Shown here in pieces: positions 26,788-33,960 of a stretch of 64,000 bases of DNA (positions are counted from its first letter, which is position 1; each line of letters begins with the position of its first letter). Origin of the DNA: Nocardioides mangrovi. Lineage in GTDB: Bacteria; Actinomycetota; Actinomycetes; Propionibacteriales; Nocardioidaceae. Position numbers and translations under genes: made by a program. The DNA lies in contig NZ_JAIQZJ010000006.1 of NCBI RefSeq assembly GCF_020073815.1, positions 1-64,000 of the forward strand, written 5' to 3'. Under the pieces are notes generated by a model. The model saw only the letters and a program-made list of their open reading frames with translations. It was not told where the DNA came from and did no database searches.

Positions 26788-27788
26788 GCGCCCCCGGATC
26801 CGGGCTGACCCTGGAGGCCCGCGACCTCGCCGTGGAGTTCGCCTCGCGCGGCGGCCCCGTCGCGATCGCGCTCGACGGCGCCGACCTGGTGCTGCGCTCG
26901 GGCGAGATCCTCGCGCTGGTGGGGGAGTCGGGGTCGGGCAAGACCACGCTCGCCCGCACCCTGACCGGGCTGCAGCGACCGACCCGCGGGACCGTGACGG
27001 TCGACGGCACCCCGCTGGGCTACCGCACCCGCGACCTCAAGCCCTTCCGCCGCCGGGTGCAGATGATCCTCCAGGACCCGGCCGGCGCGCTGAACCCGCG
27101 GCACACCGTCTACGACTCCGTCGCTGAAGGCCTGCGCCTGCACGGCCTGGCCCACCGCAGCGACCGCACCGAGGAGCAGCAGGTCGCGGACGCGCTGTCC
27201 GCGGCCGGGCTGCGGCCGCCGGAGCGGCTCTTCCTGCGCTACCCCCACGAGCTCTCGGGCGGGCAGCGCCAGCGCGTCCTCATCGCCGGCGCGCTCGCGC
27301 TGCAGCCGGAGCTGCTGGTCGCCGACGAGCCGGTCTCCAGCCTGGACGCCTCGATCCGCGGCGAGATCCTCGCGCTGCTGCTCAAGCTCCGCGCCGAGCT
27401 CGGCCTCGGCGTCCTCGTGGTCACCCACGACCTCGGGCTGGCCTGGAACATCGCCGACCGTACGGCGGTCATGTACCTCGGTCGGATCGTCGAGTCCGGA
27501 CCCACCGAGGAGGTGCTCGGCAACCCGCAGCACCCCTACACGCGCGCGCTGCTCTCCGTGGTCCCCGAGATCGAGCGGCTCGAGCCGGTCGTGCTCGAGG
27601 GCGAGGTGCCGGACCCGACCCGGATCCCCGGCGGCTGCCGCTTCCACCCGCGCTGCCCGGCGCTCGCGTCGGGTGCGGCCGCGGCCGTCGAGGACGCCTG
27701 CCGGACGCTCCCGCTGACGGTCCTGCCGGCCGCCGAGGGCCACCAGTGCGCCTGCCACCTGGTCCAGTCGCAGGAGGCCACCGTATGA
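26784..27788 (+). CDS. ABC transporter ATP-binding protein, DppF/OppF family
   Basis: 334 residues. Walker A GESGSGKTT, signature LSGGQRQRV, Walker B LLVADEPVSSLD and switch THDLGLA are intact; the C-terminal GGCRFHPRCPA motif repeats the cysteine pattern of DppD. Forms the heterodimeric motor with the previous gene. ATG overlaps upstream and its stop overlaps the ATG of the first Rieske oxygenase, so transporter and enzyme are translationally coupled, direct evidence that the import system serves the enzymes. Confidence 0.94.
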   Translation: MSAPGSGLTLEARDLAVEFASRGGPVAIALDGADLVLRSGEILALVGESGSGKTTLARTLTGLQRPTRGTVTVDGTPLGYRTRDLKPFRRRVQMILQDPAGALNPRHTVYDSVAEGLRLHGLAHRSDRTEEQQVADALSAAGLRPPERLFLRYPHELSGGQRQRVLIAGALALQPELLVADEPVSSLDASIRGEILALLLKLRAELGLGVLVVTHDLGLAWNIADRTAVMYLGRIVESGPTEEVLGNPQHPYTRALLSVVPEIERLEPVVLEGEVPDPTRIPGGCRFHPRCPALASGAAAAVEDACRTLPLTVLPAAEGHQCACHLVQSQEATV

Positions 27789-28891
27789 GCGGGCTGCAGG
27801 CGGCGCTGCCCCGCGAGATGTACGTCGACCCGGACGCCTTCGCCCGCGAGCGCGACGTGGTCCTGTACGGCGAGTGGTTCTGCGTCGGCCGCGTCGCGGA
27901 CCTCGGAGTGGGGGAGCCGGGCCGGGTCGCCGTGGTCGACGTCGTCGGGGAGTCGGTGATCATCACGAGCGACGGCGCCGGCGTGCTGCACGCGGCGTAC
28001 AACGTCTGCCGCCACCGCGGCTCCCAGCTCTTCGCGGCGGCCCCGGGCGCGGCGCCGACCTGCACGGCCGCGGGCTCGCTGCGCTGCCCCTACCACTCGT
28101 GGACCTACGCGCTCGACGGCTCGCTGCTGCGGTCCCCGCACGCGACGCTGACCGACGACGAGCGGCCGGCCTTCTCCCTGAAGCCGGTCGCCGTGGACGC
28201 CTGGGCCGGCTTCGTCTTCGTCCACCTCGGCACGCCGTCGACCACGTTGCTCGAGGCGATGGCGCGACCGGACCGGACGCTCGCCAACTACGCGATGGGC
28301 GACCTGGTCACCGGGCTGCGCTTCACCTACGAGGTCGCGGCCAACTACAAGGTCGTCGCGGAGAACTACAACGAGTGCTACCACTGCGGCCCCGTGCACC
28401 CCGAGCTCACCCGGCTGGTGCCCGCCTTCGGTGGCGGCGGCACCGACATCGACTGGGACAACGGCGTGCCGCACCGCGAGGGCGCGTGGACGTTCACGAT
28501 GACCGGGACGACGGACCGTGCCCCGCTCCCGGGTCTCGACGCCGCCGAGCGCGAGCGGCACAAGGGCGAGCTGGTCCACCCCAACCTGATGCTGTCGGCC
28601 TCGGCCGACCACGTCGCGGCGTTCGTGCTGCTGCCGCAGTCCGTCGACCACACGCGCATCGAGTGCCTGCTGCTCTTCCACCCCGCTGCCGCCGGCGACC
28701 CGGCGTTCGACCCGTCCGACGCGGGGGACCTGTGGGACCTGGTCAACCAGCAGGACTGGGCGATCTGCGAGTCCGTCCAGCGCGGCATGTCGTCGCGGTC
28801 CTACACGCACGGCTGGTTCGCGCCGATGGAGGACGACTCCGCCGACATCCGGCGCTGGCTGCTGCCGCGGCTCGAGGCCCGCGATGAGTGA
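27785..28891 (+). CDS. Rieske non-haem iron oxygenase, alpha subunit (betaine-demethylase-like)
   Basis: 368 residues. The Rieske [2Fe-2S] centre is Cys75-x-His77 and Cys101-x2-His104, with a longer intervening loop than usual (AAAPGAAPTCTAAGSLR). The mononuclear iron site is His200, His205 (NECYHCGPVHPEL) and Asp324 (NQQDW). The ENYNECYHC context is that of glycine-betaine/stachydrine/carnitine-type oxygenases, which remove an N-methyl group as formaldehyde. No reductase gene is present in the window, so electrons must come from elsewhere. Start ATG overlaps the ATPase stop. A second, paralogous oxygenase lies at 30053. Confidence 0.9.
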   Translation: MSGLQAALPREMYVDPDAFARERDVVLYGEWFCVGRVADLGVGEPGRVAVVDVVGESVIITSDGAGVLHAAYNVCRHRGSQLFAAAPGAAPTCTAAGSLRCPYHSWTYALDGSLLRSPHATLTDDERPAFSLKPVAVDAWAGFVFVHLGTPSTTLLEAMARPDRTLANYAMGDLVTGLRFTYEVAANYKVVAENYNECYHCGPVHPELTRLVPAFGGGGTDIDWDNGVPHREGAWTFTMTGTTDRAPLPGLDAAERERHKGELVHPNLMLSASADHVAAFVLLPQSVDHTRIECLLLFHPAAAGDPAFDPSDAGDLWDLVNQQDWAICESVQRGMSSRSYTHGWFAPMEDDSADIRRWLLPRLEARDE

Positions 28892-30032
28892 GTCGTACGA
28901 CGTCGTCGTGGTGGGCCTCGGCGCGCTCGGGTCGGCGACCGCGTGGCAGCTGGCGCGGCGCGGCGTCCGGGTGCTCGGGCTGGAGCGCTTCGAGCTCGGC
29001 CACCGACGCGGCGCGAGCCACGACACCAGCCGGATCCTGCGGCACAGCTACCACACGCCGGAGTACGTCCGGCTGACCCAGGACGCCTACGCCGACTGGG
29101 CGGAGCTCTCCGCCGAGCACGGTCAGGACCTGGTCACCGTGGTCGGTGGGCTCGACCTCTTCCCGCCCGACCCGGCCATCCCGCTGATCGACTACACCGA
29201 CTCCCTGACCGAGGTCGGGATCGACTTCGAGCTGCTCGACGTGGCGGCGATCGGGTCGCGCTGGCCGCAGTTCGTGCTGCCCGAGGGCACGGTCGGGCTC
29301 TACCAGGAGCGTGCCGCGATCGTGCCGGCCGGCCCCGGCACCGCGGCGATGCAGCAGCTGGCCCGCGGGCACGGCGCGGACCTGCGCGACCACGCCGAGG
29401 TCGTCGCCGTCACCGGACGCGGCGTGACCCTCGCCGACGGCACGACGTACTCCTGCGGCAGTGTCGTGCTCTGCGCGGACGCCTGGACCAACCACCTGCT
29501 CGCGCCGCTGGGCCACGAGCTGCCGCTCACGGTGACGCTGGAGCAGGCGACCTACTTCGCGCCGCCCACGCCCGATGACTTCACCGCCGACCGGATGCCG
29601 CTCTGGATCTGGATGGACGAGCCGTCGTTCTACGGCTTCCCCTGCTACGGCGAGCCGACGGTGAAGGCCGCCCAGGACTGCGGCGGGCCGGCCGTCGACC
29701 CCGACGCGCGCGGCACGGACGCCGACGACGCGATGCTCGCGCTGCTGGCCGACCACGTCGCCCGCATGCTGCCCGGCGCGGGCCGCCCGGTGCGGTCGCT
29801 GCGCTGCCAGTACACGCTCACCCCCGACCGCGACTTCGTGATGGACCGGGTGTCCGACCACCCGTCGCTGGTCGTCGGGCTGGGCGCGGGGCACGGCTTC
29901 AAGTTCGCGCCGACCTTCGGCCGGCTGCTCGCGGACCTGGCGACGGGGGAGCGGCTCTCGGTCTCGCCGACGTTCGCGCTGGACCGACCGGCCCTCACGG
30001 ACCCGGCGTACACGGCACACTGGCTGGTGTAG
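28884..30032 (+). CDS. Sarcosine-oxidase-like FAD-dependent amine oxidase
   Basis: 382 residues of the monomeric sarcosine oxidase/N-methyltryptophan oxidase family. GLGALG (11-16) binds FAD; SHDTSRILRHSYHTPEYVRL matches the family's second signature; Cys308 in RCQYTLTPDRDF aligns with the cysteine that covalently holds FAD in sarcosine oxidase; GAGHGFKF is the C-terminal active-site segment. The Lys that activates oxygen appears conserved (PTVKAAQD). It would oxidise a secondary N-methylamine, giving formaldehyde, hydrogen peroxide and the demethylated amine. Starts eight bases inside the preceding oxygenase gene. Confidence 0.9.
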   Translation: MSESYDVVVVGLGALGSATAWQLARRGVRVLGLERFELGHRRGASHDTSRILRHSYHTPEYVRLTQDAYADWAELSAEHGQDLVTVVGGLDLFPPDPAIPLIDYTDSLTEVGIDFELLDVAAIGSRWPQFVLPEGTVGLYQERAAIVPAGPGTAAMQQLARGHGADLRDHAEVVAVTGRGVTLADGTTYSCGSVVLCADAWTNHLLAPLGHELPLTVTLEQATYFAPPTPDDFTADRMPLWIWMDEPSFYGFPCYGEPTVKAAQDCGGPAVDPDARGTDADDAMLALLADHVARMLPGAGRPVRSLRCQYTLTPDRDFVMDRVSDHPSLVVGLGAGHGFKFAPTFGRLLADLATGERLSVSPTFALDRPALTDPAYTAHWLV

Positions 30033-30052
30033 CCACGGTGGAGGAGGTTGTG

Positions 30053-31219
30053 ATGAGCGATCTGGCCCGGCTCCAGGAGGAGGTACGGCGCCGCGACGGC
30101 AAGGTCCCGGCGATGCTGCCGGCCGCGGCGTACACCTCCGAGGAGGTGCTCGCCTGGGAGCGCCGCCACGTCTTCGCCGGCGGCTGGACCTGCCTCGGGC
30201 GGGTCGACGAGCTGCTCACGGACACCCAGCGCGCGGTCATGGTCGGGGACGTCGCGGCGCTGCTGACCCGCGACGGGTCGACCGTGAGGATGTTCGCCAA
30301 CACCTGTCGGCACCGGGCCCACGAGCTCCTGCCCGAGGGCGAGTCGTCCGCGCGGAGGTCGGTCATCTGCCCCTACCACGCGTGGTCCTACGACCTCGCC
30401 GGCGACCTGGTGGCCGCCCCCGGCTACCGGGGCGAGCCGGGCTTCGAGCCCGCGGCGTACTCGCTCGTCGAGCTGCCGGTCGCGGTCTGGCAGGGCTGGG
30501 TCTTCGGGCACGCGCTGCGCCCGCTGGGCGACCCCGACGTGGTGCCCTTCGAGACCTGGCTGGGCGACCTCGCGGGCATCGTCGCGCCGTACGACCCGGG
30601 CTCGCTGGTGCTCGCCGACCGGCACTCCTACGAGATCGCGGCCAACTGGAAGATCGTCGCCGAGAACTACCACGAGTGCTACCACTGCCCGCTCATCCAC
30701 CCCGAGCTGTGCCAGGTCACGCCGCCGACGTCCGGCGACAACTACGACCTGCCCGGCGCGTGGGTCGGCGGGTCGATGGTGCTGCGCGACGGGATGGCGA
30801 CGATGTCGCTGACCGGGGAGTCCGGTGGGCTGCCGATCCCGGGCGTCCCACCGACCGCGGTGGAGTACGTCCACCTGCTGCCCAACCTGCTCGTCTCCGC
30901 ACATCCCGACTACGTGATGACGCACCGCCTGGTGCCGCTCGCGCCGGGCCGTACCTGGATCGAGTGCTCCTGGTACCTCGTGCCGCGCCCCGACGGGACG
31001 GTGCCGGACGCGACGTACGCCGTGGAGTTCTGGGACCTCACCAACCGGCAGGACTGGGCGGCCTGCGAGTCCGTCCAGCGCGGCCTCGGGTCGCCGCACT
31101 TCGCCCCCGGCCCGTTCTCGCCGAACGAGGACGCCGTGGAGAGGTTCGTCGCGCTCGTGTCGCGGGCGTACGTCGGTGCCTCCGTCCACGACTACCGGCA
31201 CCGGGACCCGGTCGGCTGA
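30053..31219 (+). CDS. Second Rieske non-haem iron oxygenase, alpha subunit
   Basis: 388 residues, paralogous over its full length to the oxygenase at 27785. Rieske ligands are Cys85, His87, Cys106 and His109; the catalytic iron ligands are His211, His216 (HECYHCPLIHPEL) and Asp334 (NRQDW). Both iron sites are complete, so this is an enzyme and not a decayed copy. Having two oxygenases and one amine oxidase fits removal of several methyl groups in turn. GGAGGAGG at about 30040 is the strongest ribosome-binding site in the cluster; ATG 30053 is used rather than an earlier frame start at 30038. Confidence 0.9.
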   Translation: MSDLARLQEEVRRRDGKVPAMLPAAAYTSEEVLAWERRHVFAGGWTCLGRVDELLTDTQRAVMVGDVAALLTRDGSTVRMFANTCRHRAHELLPEGESSARRSVICPYHAWSYDLAGDLVAAPGYRGEPGFEPAAYSLVELPVAVWQGWVFGHALRPLGDPDVVPFETWLGDLAGIVAPYDPGSLVLADRHSYEIAANWKIVAENYHECYHCPLIHPELCQVTPPTSGDNYDLPGAWVGGSMVLRDGMATMSLTGESGGLPIPGVPPTAVEYVHLLPNLLVSAHPDYVMTHRLVPLAPGRTWIECSWYLVPRPDGTVPDATYAVEFWDLTNRQDWAACESVQRGLGSPHFAPGPFSPNEDAVERFVALVSRAYVGASVHDYRHRDPVG

Positions 31220-31244
31220 GGCTCGGGACCAACGCCTCTGGGGA

Positions 31245-31273
31245 CCGACCCACGATCGCGCGAGCGTGGTCGG
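31245..31273 (+). terminator. Possible terminator or attenuator after the Rieske cluster
   Basis: CCGACCCACG and CGTGGTCGG pair with one bulged base around a 10-base loop, 25 bases after the last Rieske stop and ending just before the next start. No U-tract. Confidence 0.35.
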
Positions 31274-31645
31274 GTGGGCGCTCGCGTGTGGATCACCCTG
31301 GTCGCGGGGCTGACCGCGATCGCGGCCGTGGCCGGAGCCGTCGCGATGGCGCTCGGCACGCTGGGGATGCCGGAGGAGGTCGAGGACCGGCTCCCGTTCG
31401 GCAGCCCGGTCGCCGGCGCCGCGGCGCTCCTGCTCGTCGTGGGTGTGCCGAACGCGGTGCTCGCCCTGCTCGCTCGTCGGGGTGACCCGCGGACCGGTCG
31501 GGCCGCGGTCGCGGTCGGGCTGGTCCTCGTCGGCTGGATCGTCGTGCAGGTCCTGGTCATCCGCGAGCTCAGCCCGTTGCAGCCGACCTTCGTGCTCGTC
31601 GGCGTCCTGCTGGTCTGGCTCGGCACCCGCCCTGCGCGGGCGTGA
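31274..31645 (+). CDS. Small integral membrane protein, unknown
   Basis: 123 residues with four hydrophobic helices (about 5-28, 45-64, 75-95 and 100-118) and short polar loops. I do not recognise the family; no catalytic residues stand out. GTG 31274 directly follows a hairpin, and no ribosome-binding site is clear. It lies between the Rieske cluster and the sigma-factor pair and may belong to neither. Confidence 0.55.
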   Translation: MGARVWITLVAGLTAIAAVAGAVAMALGTLGMPEEVEDRLPFGSPVAGAAALLLVVGVPNAVLALLARRGDPRTGRAAVAVGLVLVGWIVVQVLVIRELSPLQPTFVLVGVLLVWLGTRPARA

Positions 31646-31649
31646 TCAG

Positions 31650-31672
31650 TCAGCGTCGATCTGGGACGCTGA
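31650..31672. terminator. Hairpin after the 31274 membrane gene
   Basis: TCAGCGTC and GACGCTGA form a perfect 8-bp stem with a 7-base loop, five bases after the stop. It is followed by an A-run (AAAAAG) and not by U residues, so it may instead be part of the upstream region of the ECF promoter. Confidence 0.4.
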
Positions 31673-31689
31673 AAAAGATTCGCGGGCGA

Positions 31690-31716
31690 TGTCGAAACAC
31701 CCTGAAGCCGTTCGAC
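31690..31716 (+). promoter_or_regulatory. ECF42-type promoter of the DGPF gene
   Basis: TGTCGA (31690-31695), a 17-base spacer and CGAC (31713-31716) match the ECF42 target promoter as I recall it (-35 TGTCGA, -10 CGA/TC). It directly precedes the DGPF gene, the known target class of ECF42 factors, and the sigma gene itself follows. Confidence 0.75.
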
Positions 31717-31761
31717 GTACGTGCGAGAACCCGACCAGCAACCAGACAGGGAGTGATCGAG

Positions 31762-32136
31762 ATGCCGCGATTCATGGGATTCGTGCGGATGGCCGAGGGC
31801 GTCGGGACGCCGCCGCAGGCGCTGTTCGACGCGATGGACGAGTACATCGGGAAGCAGGCCGCGGCCGGGGTCTTCCTCGACGGCGGTGGCCTCTACGGCA
31901 CCGAGGACGCCGTCAACTTCGTGGTCCGCAACGGGGAGGTCAGCCGGGTCGACGGCCCGTACGCCGAGTCGAAGGAGGTCGTCGGCGGCTGGGCGATCAT
32001 GGAGTACCCGGACCTCGAGTCGGCCGTGGCCGACCAGGAGGAGTTCGCCGAGCTGCACGCGAAGCACTGGCCCGAGGTCACCGTGATCTCGACGATCCGC
32101 CAGATCTCCACCGGCCCGGAGGCGCCGGGCGAGTGA
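31762..32136 (+). CDS. DGPF/YCII domain protein linked to ECF42 sigma factor
   Basis: 124 residues, one YCII-related ferredoxin-like domain with the motif DGPYAESKE, the DGPF signature that names this group. These proteins are regularly encoded next to ECF42 sigma factors and are their main targets; enzymatic activity is not known. Conserved His and Asp suggest small-molecule chemistry. ATG 31762 has GGGAG eight bases upstream. Preceded by an ECF42-type promoter and followed after 31 bases by the sigma gene. Confidence 0.88.
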   Translation: MPRFMGFVRMAEGVGTPPQALFDAMDEYIGKQAAAGVFLDGGGLYGTEDAVNFVVRNGEVSRVDGPYAESKEVVGGWAIMEYPDLESAVADQEEFAELHAKHWPEVTVISTIRQISTGPEAPGE

Positions 32137-32155
32137 GCCCCGCCTGACGGGTCAC

Positions 32156-32161
32156 TACGCT
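32156..32161 (+). promoter_or_regulatory. -10 hexamer of the ECF42 sigma gene
   Basis: TACGCT, six bases before GTG 32168; a separate leaderless-type start for the sigma gene in addition to read-through from the DGPF gene. Confidence 0.45.
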
Positions 32162-32167
32162 GGCTGC

Positions 32168-33457
32168 GTGCCGGCCGAGACCAGCGCCGCGGATCCCACC
32201 GCGGCCGTCCACGCCGCGTGGCGGGCCGAGTCGGCCCGCCTCGTCGGCGCCCTCACCCGGATGACCCGGGACGTCGACCTCGCCGAGGACCTCGCGCAGG
32301 ACGCGCTCGTCGCCGCGCTCGAGCAGTGGCCGACCGCCGGCGTACCGGACAACCCCGGCGCCTGGCTGATGACGACCGCCAAGCGGCGCGGTGTCGACCA
32401 CTTCCGGCGCGCCGACACGCTGCGCCGCAAGGTCGCCGCGCTCGCGCACGAGCGCGGTGGACCCGGGGAGGAGGTGGCGATGCCCGACCTCGACGCCCAG
32501 GTCGACCACATCGAGGACGACGTCCTCCGGCTGATCTTCCTGTCCTGCCACCCGTCGCTGAGCGCCGAGTCGCGCGCGGCGCTGACGCTGCGCCTGGTCG
32601 GCGGGCTCACCACTGCCGAGATCGCCCGCGGGTTCCTCACCACCGAGTCCGCGATGGGCCAGCGGATCTCACGCGCGAAGCGGACGCTCGCCGAGGCGAG
32701 CGCGGAGTTCGAGCTGCCGGTGGGTGCGGAGCGCGTCGCGCGCCTCGACGACGTGATGGCGGTGATCTACCTGATCTTCAACGAGGGGTACGCCGCGACC
32801 TCGGGCCCGGACTGGATGCGTCCCGAGCTCGCCGTCGAGGGGATGCGGCTGGCACGGATGCTCGCCGACCTCGCTCCCGACGAGCCCGAGGTGCTCGGGC
32901 TGCAGGCGCTGCTGGAGATCCAGGGCTCGCGGATGGCCGCGCGGCTGTCCGAGTCCGGTGAGCCCATCCTGCTGGAGGCGCAGGACCGCCGCCGCTGGGA
33001 CCCCCTGCTGATCCGGCGCGGCCTCGCCGCGCTCGGGCGGGCGGAGGAGATCGCCGCGACCGGGGTCGCGGTCGGCCGCTACTTCCTCCAGGCGTCGATC
33101 GCCGCCCAGCACGCCCTCGCCGCCCGCGCCGACGACACGAACTGGCGCCGGATCGCCGCCCTGTACGACGTCCTCGCCTCCGCCGCCCCCGGTCCGGTCG
33201 TCGAGGTCAACCGGGCCGTGGCCCACGGCCGGGCGTTCGGGTCCTTCGCGGGCCTGCAGGTCCTGTCGGCGCTCGCGCCGGACGCCCTGGGCGACTCGCC
33301 GTTGGTCCCGAGCGTGCGCGGGGACCTGCTGGAGCGGGCCGGCGACCACGCCGAGGCGGCCGAGGCGTTCACCGAGGCGGCGCGCCGTACGCGCAACGAG
33401 AGCGAGCGGGCGCTGCTGCTGCGGCGGGCGGAGGAGAACTCGGGTCGCCTCAGCTAG
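32168..33457 (+). CDS. ECF42-type RNA polymerase sigma factor with C-terminal TPR-like domain
   Basis: 429 residues. Sigma region 2 (about 20-95: VDLAEDLAQDALVAALEQWP) and region 4 (about 115-175: LRLVGGLTTAEIARGFLTTESAMGQRISRAKRTL) are followed by a 250-residue C-terminal extension starting RLDDVMAVIYLIFNEGY, the DUF6596/TPR-like part typical of ECF42. These sigma factors have no classical anti-sigma gene; the extension is needed for activity in studied cases. No anti-sigma factor is seen here either. GTG 32168 is used. Its stop shares CTAG with the convergent SRPBCC gene. Confidence 0.92.
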   Translation: MPAETSAADPTAAVHAAWRAESARLVGALTRMTRDVDLAEDLAQDALVAALEQWPTAGVPDNPGAWLMTTAKRRGVDHFRRADTLRRKVAALAHERGGPGEEVAMPDLDAQVDHIEDDVLRLIFLSCHPSLSAESRAALTLRLVGGLTTAEIARGFLTTESAMGQRISRAKRTLAEASAEFELPVGAERVARLDDVMAVIYLIFNEGYAATSGPDWMRPELAVEGMRLARMLADLAPDEPEVLGLQALLEIQGSRMAARLSESGEPILLEAQDRRRWDPLLIRRGLAALGRAEEIAATGVAVGRYFLQASIAAQHALAARADDTNWRRIAALYDVLASAAPGPVVEVNRAVAHGRAFGSFAGLQVLSALAPDALGDSPLVPSVRGDLLERAGDHAEAAEAFTEAARRTRNESERALLLRRAEENSGRLS

Positions 33458-33900
33458 GCGAGCGCGTCGGCCAGCCAGCTGTTGCGCTGCGTCAGGAGTC
33501 GGGTCAGGTAGCGGGTCAGCACCGCCGCGTCGACCGCGCGGCCGAGCGGTCCGAGCGGGGAGGCGAAGTCGACGGTGTCCGTCATCAGCGTCCCGGCCGC
33601 CGTCTCCTCGAACACGTGCTCGTGCCACCACCGTCCGAACGGTCCGGAGACCTGCTCGTCGACGAACCGGGTCGGCGCCGTGAGCTCGGTGATCCGGGAG
33701 GTCATCGTGAACGGGATGCCGAAGTGCCGCGCCCGCCACGTCACCGTGTCGTCGAGCCCCATCACGCCCGAGGTCACGCCGCCGACGATCCGCTCGTTCG
33801 ATCGCTCCATCGACGCGGTGTGGGCGTCGACCGACAGGCTCAGCTCGAAGCACCGATGCGGTGAGGCCGGCAGCTCGGTGCGCAGGACGATCGTCGGCAT
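33454..33900 (-). CDS. SRPBCC family protein
   Basis: 148 residues of the START/Bet v1-like fold: MPTIVLRTELPASPHRCFELSLSVDAHTAS at the N-terminus, then GVMGLDDTVTWRARHFG and a long C-terminal helix (RYLTRLLTQRNSWLADAL). Such proteins bind hydrophobic ligands; cyclase or immunity roles cannot be separated. Start ATG 33900 lies six bases after TATCGT on the minus strand. Divergent from the HNH nuclease gene; the LexA box at 33933 is within reach of both promoters. Confidence 0.8.
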   Translation of the reverse strand: MPTIVLRTELPASPHRCFELSLSVDAHTASMERSNERIVGGVTSGVMGLDDTVTWRARHFGIPFTMTSRITELTAPTRFVDEQVSGPFGRWWHEHVFEETAAGTLMTDTVDFASPLGPLGRAVDAAVLTRYLTRLLTQRNSWLADALA

Positions 33901-33906
33901 CTGCCC

Positions 33907-33912
33907 ACGATA
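33907..33912 (-). promoter_or_regulatory. -10 hexamer of the SRPBCC gene
   Basis: TATCGT on the minus strand, six bases before ATG 33900; leaderless pattern. Confidence 0.5.
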
Positions 33913-33925
33913 GGGAAGTTGGCCC

Positions 33926-33955
33926 TTGACGAATCGAACAAATGTTCGATAACAT
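33926..33955 (+). promoter_or_regulatory. Promoter of the HNH nuclease gene
   Basis: TTGACG (33926-33931) and TAACAT (33950-33955) with an 18-base spacer; GATAAC at 33948 is an alternative -10. TAACAT ends five bases before ATG 33961, so the message is probably leaderless. The LexA box fills the spacer. Confidence 0.65.
33933..33950. promoter_or_regulatory. LexA (SOS) box
   Basis: ATCGAACAAATGTTCGAT, a perfect 7-base inverted repeat around AAAT, contains the actinobacterial/Gram-positive SOS core CGAAC-N4-GTTCG. Its position between -35 and -10 is ideal for LexA repression of the downstream HNH gene. Confidence 0.88.
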
Positions 33956-33960
33956 GAGAC

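Noticed and set aside
31650..31672. Rho-independent terminator with U-tract
   Set aside because: The 8-bp hairpin is followed by A residues on the plus strand, so a classical terminator is not supported; kept only as a low-confidence hairpin.
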